Positions 22,453 to 34,687 of a DNA stretch of 64,000 bases are shown in pieces. Source of the stretch: Sipunculus nudus (lineage: Eukaryota > Annelida > Sipuncula > Golfingiida > Sipunculidae); contig CM049314.1 of NCBI GenBank assembly GCA_026874595.1, positions 67,503,300 through 67,567,299 of the forward strand. The letters run 5' to 3'. The translations under genes and the position numbers were made by a program. Under the pieces are notes generated by a model. It did no database searches. It was not told the origin of the DNA and worked only from the letters and a program-made list of their open reading frames with translations. The number at the start of each line of letters is the position of its first letter. Position 1 is the stretch's first letter.

Positions 22453-22504
22453 CAAATGATGGATGACGCCTCTCTGTAGACTAACGTATTTTATTAATCC
22501 AAGC

Positions 22505-22532
22505 TTTCGAAGCACACAGGCTTAATCGTCAG
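22505..22532 (-). ncRNA. Hammerhead-ribozyme-like core (degenerate)
   Basis: On the minus strand the order is CTGACGA, a hairpin AAGC-CTGTGT-GCTT, then GAAA. The hammerhead core is CUGANGA, stem II, GAAA. The closing 10.1/11.1 base pair is not G-C, and a convincing stem I/III was not identified, so activity is doubtful. Such cores near simple repeats are known from Penelope-like elements and retrozymes. Confidence 0.4.
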
Positions 22533-23165
22533 GTGGTAAGGTGGGAACGGGTAGAGGGAGGTTTAGTTTTAGTGAAGTCACAATGTATAAAGTCCATGAT
22601 GCAAGTAATATTTAATCATGATGCTCCTGTATGCATGGTTACACAGTAATTTGACTTATTTATCAATGGCAACGGAGATAATTTTACGAGCTATCGTCCT
22701 TTAGTTATTACTGATGTCGATTATACGTTGAATTTTATTATTATTGCTTATTGATCACAAGGAGCTTTATCAAAGGGATGCCATATGTAGTTAACTTCCA
22801 TTAGTACACGTCGGTAAACTTATCAATCCGTACATCTAGGGTCCATCTGAACTCCAGTGGTGGTTGATTTATATTCAATGTCTACTAGATAAATATCATA
22901 GTAGTTTGATTATTTCGTGGTTAATATGGGCTTTTATTGGACAAATGTAGACCAGCAAATACAACAGATGGTAGAAAATACTTTAAATAAAGGTATCAAT
23001 AAAATATTTCACAATAATTACATACATTTTTCTTCTTTGGCATTGTTTAGTCTTAGTTTGTTCAGACTAGACTATCAGTACTACTTATTATAAAAATTTT
23101 AAGTGCTGCCATATAAAATAAAACCCAATATATCCATGATAAAAGCAAAGTCCAGAGATTTTGAC
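22533..23165. other. AT-rich intergenic DNA
   Basis: Nothing recognised. It may be part of the element that carries the hammerhead-like core. Confidence 0.45.
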
Positions 23166-23169
23166 TCGG

Positions 23170-23955
23170 AATTACAAAAATTGGTATTGGGATCCAATTG
23201 GACCCCAAATACAGCAATTTCTAAGAAATTGATATCAAAGAATTTAAGTCATGATTTCAAATGACAAATTAAAATAGGAATGAAATGCTTCAAGTCTTAA
23301 TTATCTTTGGCATTAAGAAACTCATCAAAAGTCTCAAAGGATATGAAATATGAAAATGCTTTTAGTCTTATATATCTCTAGCTTCACCGACACTCATCGC
23401 ATTGTAGTGAACTGCGCAGACACGATTGTCACAGATGGTGCCACAATGGCAAATTTGGTGTCTGCCTGTCTGCTCTGGGACTGGGGTAGCAACACTGGTT
23501 TTGGAGTTCCCTAGGCAGCGTTGGTGATCTTCAAGCATGCCAAGTTCTATAAATTTCACAGAATTCTGGATTTTCTGGTTATTTGCAAATATTGATTTAG
23601 AAGGCCATCATTAATGGCTTAAAAAATGACTGCATTTGGACAATCTTGCAATGGACAATCAGAAGTATCTTTAGAAGGAACTTCAGGACAATCAATATGA
23701 TTATCGCAATCATCTTTGCCCACATCAGATAATTTATCATCTCAAGAATTAAACTAAATATGATGGAGCTTGACTGATTTCTAACTGAACAGAAATATGA
23801 AATAAATGTAAAATATTATTTTCCTAAGTAGATATCAGTGTCAGAGATGTAGTATTTTTTTAAAGAAAGTAGCACAAGAAAAAAAATTACACAATAATAT
23901 TCTGTCGTGCATTGTTTCCCACTAGGGACCAAGTGGACCCCGAGTGAATATTTTA
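23170..23955 (-). mobile_element. Possible piggyBac-like remnant
   Basis: Two related palindromes GGGATCCAATTGGACCCC (about 23188) and GGGACCAAGTGGACCCC (about 23925) could be sub-terminal repeats. Between them, on the minus strand, lie an acidic and Cys/Asp-rich text (DDCDNHIDCPEVPSKD, about 23650-23715) and a 63-codon frame 23368-23559 ending in CHCGTICDNRVCAVHY. Known piggyBac transposases have an acidic N-terminus and a Cys/His-rich C-terminus. The catalytic middle is absent and no TTAA pair was proven. It could equally be an unrelated decayed repeat. Confidence 0.3.
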
Positions 23956-26040
23956 AATACAGATCATATGGTTCAATGGAACCTCACTATATTAAACCGT
24001 TATAACGACATCAATATACCTGACAACTACCTAAAAAAAGAGAAAAGACAATAACTGATCAATAAAAAAAATATTACAAGAAAAACACCCCCAGGTGTAC
24101 TGATGAAGGTTAATATGGACTTGAGTATATCGGATACTGCAAAGCAAATTATGTCCAAGGCCTTATAATGTCTTAAAAATTATATGTAAAAGCTTTTCGA
24201 TATTTTATGTCATTTATCATTGATCAGATTGAATAGTCATATTTCGAAACATCTTATATTCATTTTACAAAAATTCTTTATAATTAGCCGGGACATCTTG
24301 AAAAATACCCGGATGGTTATATAGACTTGTTTCTGTCCGTAGAGGAAACCGCAATTTTGTTGATCTTGGTCAGAGCAGTTATATATGCTTTTTATCTAAA
24401 GCCGCGCTTCAGGGACAGTTATTTCATAAGTTGGATGATGGCAAAGCAGGTCCTAATTAAATTTTCCAAATACTTGCTTGAAAATTGCTTTCGGTAGGAT
24501 CGGCCATGCCCAACTCACAGTACTTTTGATCATTAACCTTTCATATAAATGGTTGCCACCGGCAGAAAACTATTTGCAACAGGAAGAAAATTTCATTTCC
24601 GTGGCCATCATCCTGTTCCACTCATTTACTATTCTACTGCTATACTATTCTACTAATGTATCGATTTTAAATGTGACGTTAAATTCATGTCAAGTTGACA
24701 TTAACACAAAGACATGAACATAAGTATATATGTATGTATCTTTGGATTCCAGATCTTATCTACTTTCTTTATCGTCACAAAATCAATTTTCCATAATGAA
24801 ACAAGATTAACAGTCGGCTACACATTCAGTCATGCAGACAGTTAATATGATTTTATGGACAGGTTTTGCATTTAATATCACCTTTGTATGGTCTGGCTTC
24901 CAGCTGGAGCACATGCCATTTAAAACGTGTTCTTCTGGCATTCAACGATTCAAAAAGATTCTGCAGGTTAAAGACCTCGGGCGGATGACGGGTCCGTTTC
25001 CTGAATTTGAAAGAGTTGTTTATTATGCTTCAATGAACCTACAGACCCCGGGGATTGAGTCGGGATGTCTAGGGTGTTCTGGTTACATTTTTTCGTAAAG
25101 CATTTCAACCATTATGATCTATTAATCCGCTTTTCCGCGCCTATGAAATACAGGAATCCGTCTGGACGAGACGATTCCCTTCTTTTTGATGCACGTGCGT
25201 ATTTTTTCAAAGTGGATTCTCACCGTTGCATTATCTGAATTTGAAGCCATACAAAAATAATTTCTTTAGCGTTAGAACACCAGATTCTTCGTGATATTGC
25301 GAACTTGATACACATTCCTTAAAAGGACCCCTAAAGGTATGAACGAAGAATTAATATATATGTGTTTATCATATGTGCCATTTCAATAATTGAAGCACGC
25401 TTTTGTGAAAAGCTAGCAAATTCTGTGTTGTGTCTCGACCATTAACGCTAAAGGGGGAAACATTTGATCTATAGCACAATGTCCTCGGATTCCATAGAAC
25501 AATGTTGTGTGTGTGTGTTTAAGTGGCCTAATCAGTACAGTAGGAGATATGTCTGGTATATGTTTAGGATGAGGGCCACAGGCACTTGACACAATAGGGG
25601 AGGGGGGGATCCCCAACTATCATTTCAGCAAATCGTTTATGAAACATTTATAGGCACCATTGGAAGCGGAAAGATAACGGCATATTTTGAGTAAATAGCC
25701 ATTCAAAGTAAGAACAACAGTCAGACTTCCGATAAGACATGTTAAAATTACAGATTAGTCGAGGGTCCTAAGTGTGGAGAACACATTGTCTAGAAGGGTC
25801 GAATCTAGGACTTTCTTTTTTCGGTGGGCCCGGGGTATAATTGTTTGCTAATTGCATACAACTGAAATAAATATATTTTAAAATGATGAATCAAGGAGGG
25901 GCAACATTTTCAATCAAGTAAGAGAACATAAAATGATTCAAAATTTTAAAATAAATTGTACTTGTATATGATGCAGCATCAATTTCTGGCGGTTTACTTT
26001 CGAATAAAGCACATTGGCAATAATAAGGCGCATTGTAAGA
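23956..26040. other. Intergenic, no gene seen
   Basis: Two frames of 79 and 88 codons (24478-24717, 24832-25098) have no recognisable domain and no visible splice context. A short (GT)n lies near 25505. Confidence 0.5.
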
Positions 26041-26112
26041 GTCTCTCTGTCTGTCTGTCTATCTGTCTGTCTGTCTTTCTCCATATATATATATATATAT
26101 ATATAATATATA

Positions 26113-26160
<48 letters not shown>
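26041..26160. repeat. (CTGT)n and (TA)n compound microsatellite
   Basis: CTGTCTGTCTATCTGT.. runs into about 75 bases of TA with short interruptions. Open frames on both strands are artefacts of the repeat. Confidence 0.9.
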
Positions 26161-26165
<5 letters not shown>

Positions 26166-27149
26166 TAGTATTACTTGTAGCACAATATTTACGATTCCTT
26201 GCCTTTGACAGCTGCAAAGATAACATGATATTAACTTAGTTCCCTGTATATTCCCTTGAGGGTAAGGTTGACATTAATCCCACATCGTAGTTAATAGGCT
26301 TGTGCAGATCCAATTAAAGAGAAAATAATAAGGGAATACCAAGTTTCCCGAATTCGATAGTCTCTCATATATAGAATACATGATAATATGATTTACAAAA
26401 AGACAAAACCAAATTCTCCGCGGTTTTGATTCAGCAGAAAGCTGTCATCTAATCGGTAGCTATTTGTATTCTCTGCTTATAGACCGCAATAAGAAACACG
26501 CCTTTAATTGGGGAGTATAATGAGTTCATTAAGGTAAAACTCTATTGAAATGCGGTTATTTTTTACCAAGTCAAACTTCAAAAGTGCTCTAAAACTTTTA
26601 AAGTGTTCTATGCTTTTGACCGAAAAGAATTGCCTCCAACAGGAAAGTTAATTCCCTTTCGTGTGTGTTTTACATGTATTTATTCTCAGCATAACTCACG
26701 CGGTCATGAATGGTATCTCATAAAATTTTGAAGGCATTTCGAAATTGAGCCTTTGAAGAATCGATTAAATTTTGGTGTAGATCAACACGGGGAGTATCCC
26801 AGAGGCTTGTATTCCTTAGAATGCAAGTATAAGATTGGTTCGATATATTTTTATCTTGCTTACTTTGGGGTATATTTAAAGGGTTTACAATTTTGCTGTT
26901 AAGGGGTTTGATCGTAACGGTTGAAGTAAATACGGATTCCCCCCTCTTCCGTTTACCAGGATTATTTTGGAAAAAGTACCTTGGGGTAACTTAAATTCAA
27001 TTTAATGATAGCCAGTATTATTTTAGTTTTATGTTATTGTCGTATCATAATATGATTTGAAATGGGTCGGTATATGATTATCATATAACGATTATCATGA
27101 TTCAAGTATAGTGAAATGTCAAAGATAAGGGGAAGTTATCGGCTTAGTG
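26161..27149. other. AT-rich intergenic DNA
   Basis: Nothing recognised. Confidence 0.5.
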
Positions 27150-27312
27150 CGTACTAGTGCCGTGCGCGGGCCGGAATTCAGAGCCCGCATCAGCCCCGCC
27201 CCGCAGTTGTTAAAACCCGCCCCGCACCTATAAAGATTAAATCGACCCGCAACCGCCTTACATATTAAGCTCTAAGCCCGCACCCGCCCTGCATTTTTAC
27301 CAAAAAGTCAGT
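27150..27312. repeat. CCCGC-rich island
   Basis: At least nine ACCCGC/CCCCGC/GCCCGC units, beginning after TAGTGCCGTGCGCGGGCC, in otherwise AT-rich sequence. GC-rich CCCGC arrays of this type occur at the ends of some hAT elements, but no matching opposite end was found. Confidence 0.5.
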
Positions 27313-28519
27313 CCGCATTCAACCCACAAATGAACATAAGGGCCAATCAAAAGGTACCCAACTAAAAAAAAATAAGATTTATTTTCATATATTTATAGAA
27401 AAATAACATCTTTTGTCAGTATAGTATGGGTTACCCTGTTTTGACTTTTCCCGGTTTTTTTCAATGGAAAGGACAGTGTCATAGAATAACCATAATTTAA
27501 AGAAATACGATTACCAAAATACATTTATTTACTGTTAAATAAACGGAAATGTCGATAACTGGGACTCACTAATCACATATTGCCTTTGTGTCTCCTTAAA
27601 AAATATTTAAAGTTATTATATATTCAACATGATCAGATATTTAGCTTACAGCATAATAACAGTTTAAAAATATTTCCCATGCATGCTGCATGTGGGTGGT
27701 TTTATATTCACGGGGCTAATCTTTCGCGAATTCTTGATTTTGAAGATTCCGGCGAGGCTTTAATTTTTGCAATAGCACCAGAACCTATAAATCTTATTAA
27801 GACAGTATTGATGATGACTATCAAATGAAAGTAGACCCCGAAATACCTTACTCATATCTGTAACAGTCATTAAATTATTACCCGTGTTAGAGTCGACTGC
27901 ATATCTTACATTAATTTATGTGTGTTTACATGCGCCAGTACCGATACAATGCACGGATAAGACAAGTGATTAACAAACCATGTGTGATCACTAGTTAGCT
28001 TTTGCAGATGCATCATTATTCGTTACATTCAATGGGGCGTCTTATTGCCCAGGGTTTCACATGTTATTTCACATTCGCGAATATCGTGAAATTAAACCCT
28101 CGTAACTACAATATTTGCTGTACGGAAATATAAAGTAAAACTGTAGCATAAAGCAACCAATTTCTATTAAGTCGGTGTGCCTAAAGTTACGCTATTCGTC
28201 ATTAGCTGCATTAGCTATAGGAAAGTACTTGCTCACCACAGTACACACCTTTTATTTGACAAAGAGGTTAATCTTTCTCAGTGATGATCAGCTAATTAGA
28301 TGAAGGGGGGGGGGGGGGGAGCTTTGGAACTGCAGAGGGAGTCAGCTCTATGTCATGGTTGTGTACACAATAATATCTTTAAAAATGAGCGCCATGCTTT
28401 TTATCTCATTCTGCCATGCCAATGCAGTCCTCTAAACTAGCCAGTCCTGCTTGGCTCAACTATGGTTATAGCACACTTCAGTCTTTGTGATATATATTAA
28501 GCTATATCCAGCTTAAATG
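27313..28519. other. Intergenic with G homopolymer
   Basis: G run at 28305-28319. The 82-codon frame at 27580-27828 has no recognisable motif. Confidence 0.5.
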
Positions 28520-28640
28520 TAAAATGTAATGAGATTCCGTTCATGGTTGTGTGAGTTATATTGTGAACAATCACACAAACACACTCAAAAACCTACACGA
28601 ACGGGTATAAAAGCACATCCTCTTGACGAAGGCAAAACAT
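28520..28640 (+). repeat. Dispersed repeat F, copy 1
   Basis: ATGAGATTCCGTTCA and GTGAACAATCACACA with following ACACAC-rich text recur at 46778-46860. Both copies can be read as RFRS(W/R)..EL.CEQSH, which hints at decayed coding sequence of an unidentified element. Confidence 0.5.
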
Positions 28641-29150
28641 CTAAAGATAGTCAAGAACAAAAGTCTATTTGGGGAGTTTTTGTGATATTGTTTCACCCAT
28701 GCACCATTAACAACAAGGGGTGACATATCTAGCTCAGAGGATGTAATAACTGTGCCTCCCCCCCCCCCCCCTTCTCCGAATAGAAATTCAGGAGTGAGAG
28801 TGATGAAACGGCTATAAGATTTTTGACAGATGATGCATAAACCCAGTGCAGTTATTATTAGAAGTTTAGAGTTTACATTTAGTTTGCAAGTTAACCGGAC
28901 TACTGGCATAAGTGTGACACTGAATTAATAATGTACCTTTCATTAGTAGTATTGGTACCTGCTGAATTTAATCTAATAGGAAATTTTTGACCTGTTGAAT
29001 ATAGCAAGTCAGAAAACGTGGTGTTTATTTTATAGCCATTCTGACGTACTTGTGTCAGTTTAAAGGTGAACGACCTGGATGTTTTCAATGTCAATATTCA
29101 ATGAGGCTAATATTAGATACAAAGCGTGCTTGTGATCATAAACCTTATTC
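28641..29150. other. Intergenic with C homopolymer
   Basis: C run at 28758-28771. No gene. Confidence 0.5.
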
Positions 29151-30371
29151 ATACTACATGTATTTCGAAATCAGTGTCGGACAGGTAAAAGCCTTAGAAA
29201 CTAAGTTTTCATGAACATAATTCATATTTCAGAGTTAAAAAGGGACCTACAATAGCATTAATTATTTTGCATCTCGCGTACATGGTGATTTAATATGTCG
29301 AGCGGAGAAGAATAATATAAGACGTAGTAAAACGCTACCGGCTGCTGTGTAAATTGATGTGGTAGCCCCGACAGCTGAAAACTATAGAACATTGTCTCTG
29401 ATTAATAATGAATCTGCCGTGGCAGCAGTTATATCTTTAATGCATGGTTTCCTCCACGTATAGTTTTTTTTGTCCTTTGCTTTGACATGCTTCAAGCTCT
29501 TTGCTTAAACCATAAGAACCAAATCCCCTGGTGGGTTTAAAGAAGTCCTGTTTTACAAAGAGTTCCAACATAAAGGAATACACTATACAACCCGGGAAGA
29601 TACTATCTCTCTTAAAACTTCTAAAACTGATTAATTAAACAGCATGCATATTTATCTCATTGTATTAAAGCTACATGGACTGCTATATTATGTTATTTCT
29701 TGTAATTTTATTGTTCTTACGCTTTACAAAATTATGAGTATTTCACTATTGCATATTTTACGCAAAGCTCTTGATTTACGGCAACACTGCACTAAACTTG
29801 TGTAAATTGCACATAAACCTTTTGCAACTGCAGGACGAAATCTCTCCTGGGCAATGAATATTACGCAATACAAACCTCGTTTATTGACATGAATACTTAA
29901 TAATACTAACTTTGTCGTGATCAGTGTGTCGGACATTAAACCCTTAGCGGGTCAACTGTCGTAAAACAAAAATCAAAATATATTTTCAGAGGTTAAAAAT
30001 GCAGTGTAGGACGATAAAGACTATTTTGAATCTTCATGTTTAATGGTAACGAATTATATATGACTAACTAAAACGATACCTGCGGTCGTGCAATCTATAC
30101 GTTGGCCCTAATAACCTAGACATCGCGTACTTTGTCCCTTATAAATGATGAGGCTGAGGAGGATGCAGCGATATCGTGATGGAATTATCGACCTCATGTT
30201 TTTTTTTTTTTTGATGACATGCTTGCTGTCTCTTCTAATAAACCATATGTAGCAAAATCCCCGGAGGACTAGAAAAGAATGGTTTTACACAGAGGTCCAA
30301 TCCTTGGGTACACTCTTGCTGACCGTATCAGATACTGTTCCTCATTAAACATCTCTTAAATTATTTATCGT

Positions 30372-30379
30372 ACAGCATG
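30372..30379 (+). repeat. SINE target-site duplication, left (ACAGCATG)
   Basis: Same eight bases as 30614-30621. Confidence 0.85.
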
Positions 30380-30613
30380 GGGCCTAGACAGTCGAGTGGT
30401 AAAACACTCGGCTCTCTCCTCTGGCGACCCATGTTCGAACCCCGGCGTGGCTATAAGAGTGGGCTGTAGTGACTCATCCAAAGTCCGTGGCCCGGTTTCT
30501 CCACCTCCAGGCACTGCCGAGCGCCACTATCTGAGCCATGGAGAGTCTCTAGATACGTTATAATAATTATTCGTATAATCCATGCAAAATAAATGTTTAT
30601 ATTTATTTATAGA
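30380..30613 (+). mobile_element. SINE family B copy with perfect target duplication
   Basis: The tRNA-like head has GTCGAGTGGTAAAACAC as A-box region and B box TGTTCGAACCCC. The body GAGTGGGCTGTAGTGACTC..GTGGCCCGGTTTCTCCACC follows, with an AT-rich tail. The flanking 8-bp duplication is perfect. The homologous unit at 29639 keeps the undisturbed ACAGCATG, so it is an empty-site paralogue. The related copy at 7225-7410 is on the other strand. Confidence 0.85.
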
Positions 30614-30621
30614 ACAGCATG
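30614..30621 (+). repeat. SINE target-site duplication, right (ACAGCATG)
   Basis: Pairs with 30372-30379. Confidence 0.85.
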
Positions 30622-31927
30622 CACCAGTATACCATTGTCTTAACCCTGCAAGCAATATCCTATTCTGTTATTTCTTGTGATTTAATCATTCTGTTGATAT
30701 ACTGCGTCATCTGTATTTATCAGGTCAGGAAATTTGATGTACACATGAAGATGCCATACTGCTTTACTGGTGTCAGCCTTGAAGAGTGTCACTCGAACGC
30801 TCAGTGTAATAAGTTAATGGAGCATTTATTGGAAACAAAACGTACATGATCATAAATTTGTTTTCGCCGTCCGTTTATCGGACTTTAAACGCCCGACTGA
30901 ACACGCTTCTCAGAAAAAAACACTTATTCTTTACACAGAATATCATATATTAATATGTGTACCTCGCATTCATGTTTATTTTACAGTCACGCCCAGGCGA
31001 GCAACAATATGCAACCTGCTAAAACAATACTTGCTCTCATAGAATCCAAGCGGTGACCCTAATACCTGATAACTTGCGGGCTTTGTCATTGATAAATCAT
31101 GAGACGGAGAATAATGTAGATATACCTTGAACGCTGGGTTGGTGCCTCTTATTTTTGTTTTATAATATTCTATGATACGCCTAATAAACCATGTTTGCCC
31201 AAACCTCTATTCGACTGATAGAAATCAGTTCTTTCAGAGAGGCCTTATCTTAGCGAATACTCTGTATGACCCTGAAAGATAGGGTTCGTCCATTAATATC
31301 CTCAAACTGATTAATTATTAAAACATGCAAATGTATAAATTTATCGGTCTCATGATCGACCAAAGTATTTATATTATGCAATGCTCACGATTTACAATAA
31401 TAGTGAGCTTCACATAATTATTATATATGTTACTTTTTAAAACATATAATAATATAATGTCAGAGCTCTTATGCGCAATGAATAGAGTTTAAGGAATAGA
31501 CATATACACTAGTAAATAATATGATAAATGAACAAGGAACCCTCATAGATCACATTTCAGAAAAGGTACAAAATCAACGTTTGAAGATTACTTGGCGGCC
31601 ATGATTATAAATCATTGTATTTTATGTAATAATGTCATATTTTGTTAGTTCTTGTTATTTTATTGTTCCTTAATTTATTTAATTGTTTTTATTTACAAAA
31701 GTATTTGTATTACCTCATAATATATAAAATACAACGTTAAAGATTTTCCAATACTTCTGTATTTATTTATTTTTTTCATTTTGTATACAAAACTCTACGG
31801 AGAAAAAGACTCTCAGAATGGTTTATCGTGTAACATGAATTTTTATAGACATACAAAATAAATAAGTAAGCAATTACATAAATAATAAAAAGAGAAGAAA
31901 ACCAGCTGTCATAGAAAAAAGGATTAA

Positions 31928-32418
31928 TTTAAAGGGACCCAATCGCCTAACGATTGTTGACTTAACACGAACATTAGCTTGTTCCTTTAAAATAAAAATA
32001 CACCTGCCAAAATATTGCCTTGAAACCATTTGCTTACTCCGGTAAACCATGTATCGGGCGCAGTCTCAGATGTCATCATAAACACAGTGTGTGGGACCGC
32101 GTGCATCGCGGAACCATAACAAGTGTCAATCAGGAGATGCCTCGATTGACTCACATGTGATACATGTTCCTGCTGGCTAAAACATCACGTGTTGAGGCTC
32201 ATATTCGGACCTCCGGTCACGTGGCCTTGTTATGGTAAACAGGCACACGTGGACTGTGTTTGCCATTACCCAGAGACATAACAAGGTGTTAAACAGCTGT
32301 ATGCGAGGTACTTTGGCAGTGTGCTGGGATGGCTGTGAGAATCTTTTGTATAAAGCAAAACTGAAATGATAGTGGGAAAGAATGGGCATAGTATTGTTTC
32401 TAATTGTGTCCCTTTAAA
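31928..32418. mobile_element. MITE-like element with TTTAAAGGGAC termini
   Basis: The left end TTTAAAGGGACCCAAT and the right end ATTGTGTCCCTTTAAA form terminal inverted repeats. Inside are further inverted phrases (CCATAACAAG and CTTGTTATGG) and a CACGTG-rich centre. About 490 bp with no transposase. A 128-bp relative is at 38222-38349. The superfamily is not determined. Confidence 0.65.
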
Positions 32419-32494
32419 CTCAATTCTGTAACTGAGTTAGTCATGATTATAAATCATGCATGAAGGTATCTTATAAATACAAATTTAACATTTA

Positions 32495-32498
<4 letters not shown>

Positions 32499-32558
<60 letters not shown>
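32499..32558. repeat. (TA)n microsatellite
   Basis: Uninterrupted TA, about 60 bases. Confidence 0.95.
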
Positions 32559-32561
<3 letters not shown>

Positions 32562-32660
32562 CGAAGGTGCCTTTTTTCTGTGCTGCATTAACCTTTTTTC
32601 TTAGTTACAGTTTAAAATGTTCATTTATTTTCATCTCTGCGTGTGTGCGTCTGTGTGTGT

Positions 32661-32662
<2 letters not shown>

Positions 32663-32697
<35 letters not shown>

Positions 32698-32704
32698 TGG
32701 GGGG
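32663..32704. repeat. (GA)n plus G-run
   Basis: GA repeats followed by GGGGGGGTGGGGGGG. Frames on both strands here are repeat artefacts. Confidence 0.9.
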
Positions 32705-33794
32705 GTCCGTTCAATAGAGACAGAGAGGGCTATCTGTGACAGACATGAATACACATACATATCCTCACACATAAATATCATCAGCATACAACGAGTACAG
32801 CTATACTTGCTAGTGATTTCCACAGGGAGTCATAAAGAAGGACTTCTGATATTTGGGCTGTCAGTATCCGAACAAGCAACTGTTGTAACAGCTCAAACAG
32901 TAACTTACTTTGCTGGTTCAGGGTGTTGATAAATATATTCCACGTTTGGCCCATCTATGTGAGAAAATGGATTTTTTTATTTATTTTTCCGTCTCCCTAT
33001 GGTTTATGGTCCTTGTGTTTTTGTGATGTTATAAAGTTTTTACATAGGAATAGAGGATGTGATATTTATGAAAGTAATAATTATATTTTATGTCGGCATT
33101 AACATCAGTATCGACTTGAAAGTATTTAATCAGAACAAAGTCTATAAGTCGCTGTCTGATATACCAATAATACTGGTAAGGTTCCTCAATTCAAATATAT
33201 ATCAGTGATACCAATTGCCTTCGTTACATATTAAAGTATATATTTCCTTGTGACACACACTATCAAACATTCTTGAATAACAAGTATATGTAGACTTGTT
33301 AAGGGAAGCAAATAATTTAACGTAAGTGAATTTAGTAGCCTGAAGATCGCCGCAGGATCAAGACCTACTGCGTGCGTGATACTCAACAGTAGTAACTCTT
33401 TATGCAAGTAACGTGTTTGATATGTTTCTCCATTTCCAAACAAAGGCCGAAGTATATTAAGTACACGATCCTCACTGTTTAATCTGCTGACGATGCAAAA
33501 GAAAAAAGCACTAGATCCTGGTTTTAACACTTATACCTTTGGCCTAACCCAACAGCCAATCAGAGCTAACCCGTCCATTTACTGCGAAGCTGTATCTGTT
33601 CTGCTTTTACCCCTAAAGAATGATTCCGTGTGACCTTTAAGAAGTAATCGTGAGCCAGGGGGATAAAATACCTGATGTACAAAACCCCTTGTCACATAAA
33701 CAAATTCATGAGCATGACAGGTCTTCTTATGACAATATATCACCTCGGATATTGTTAATATGAATTTATCTGCTTTCTTTCATGACACCAGTGT
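32705..33794. other. Intergenic, no gene seen
   Basis: The 99-codon minus-strand frame at 33231-33530 has no recognisable domain. Confidence 0.5.
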
Positions 33795-33912
33795 GGGGAT
33801 ATCAGCGTACCCCTGCTTCAGATTACCTGGCACTCCGGTTATTTGATTTCAGATAACCCCCGGGGTAACTTAGAATCTATTTTAGATTACCCCTGGGATC
33901 TTCGATTGATCC
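33795..33912 (+). repeat. Palindrome-rich 'CAGATTACCCC' repeat, copy 4
   Basis: CTTCAGATTACC, TTTCAGATAACCCCCGGGG and TTTTAGATTACCCC spaced 40-45 bases apart. Confidence 0.6.
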
Positions 33913-34383
33913 CTCAAAATAGTTGTTTCTTTTGGTTTGTTTGCTTAACATTCTTATTATTTCTGTATTTTTTTTTTCTTGTTGCACTCGCGACAAGAAT
34001 ATAACCTAGTGTTTTGCACTCACGACACGTGAAAGGTCCATGGGGACATCATATCTTCCTGACCTATTTGTATTAAAGTTGTAACCGGCCTCGTTATTCC
34101 GGGTCTGAAATGTCTGCTTTGTCCTACACGGCATGTTGTTTTTTTCCAATGCACATATTAACCAAGTTTGAAAATGACGAAATAGCCGTTAAGTTTTTTT
34201 TTTTAAATGGCGATAATCCTGTCTAAAACCTGGTTACGTTTTTTAGCATAGACGTTTCAAAGTCACAAAAAATATGTCATGACCAGATACATGTTTTTCT
34301 AGCGGAGTGATCAAAATAAGACTCCTTTGATAGGTATGATTATTTCTCACTACAAGTCGAGAATGATCTTTTAAATAACGTTC
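33913..34383. other. AT-rich intergenic DNA
   Basis: T homopolymers near 33970 and 34196. Nothing else recognised. Confidence 0.5.
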
Positions 34384-34665
34384 AGGTTTTATTTTATTTT
34401 CATATTTGTATGATGGAGGTAACCGCCTTCATTTTTGTTTTATGCTTTCTTATCAAATTCTTAATCCAAGTATATACATCGGTAGAGTTCCATTTCGATT
34501 TGGGACTACCTGACAGGGAGGTAGCATTAGCTTCCACTCATATTTTTTTTGTATCCTGGTGTCTTCAGGGCCTGATTTCTACTGCACCTGCGGGCCCTGG
34601 CTGGGTAATCAGTTTCAATACTTGGTCATAATCCCGGGGAAGCCCCCAAAGACGCACTCTCTCTC
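34384..34665 (-). mobile_element. SINE family A copy, minus strand, head missing
   Basis: A T-rich start (the A tail on the minus strand) precedes GGAGGTAACCGCC, ATTTCGATTTGGGACTACCTG, ACTGCACCTGCGGGCCCTGG and TTGGTCATAATCCCGGG. The same order and direction are seen at 49830-50060. The tRNA-like end is absent. Confidence 0.7.
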
Positions 34666-34687
34666 TCACAATCTATCATTTAGTTTA

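Larger units (their letters stand above)
29160..31700 (+). repeat. Three diverged tandem units of about 735 bp
   Basis: The same ordered landmarks occur three times: GTCGGACA../TCGGAC near 29172, 29929 and 30878; the CC..TAA/ACAGC..A..TTGTC..TRATAAAT-AATGA block near 29360, 30103 and 31054; AACAGCATGCA near 29638, 30613 and 31320; and GTTATTTCTTGTRATTT near 29692, 30671 and (diverged) 31655. Spacing between units one and two is about 735 after removing the inserted SINE. Units are heavily diverged, so the duplication is old. No shared open frame. Confidence 0.65.

Noticed and set aside
22216-22515. 99-codon frame with (YI)n
   Set aside because: The translation is of a TA microsatellite. The same applies to 25938-26183 and 48321-48653.
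24832-25098. Host exon candidate (88 codons)
   Set aside because: No recognisable domain, no convincing splice sites, and amino-acid content as expected for a random open frame.
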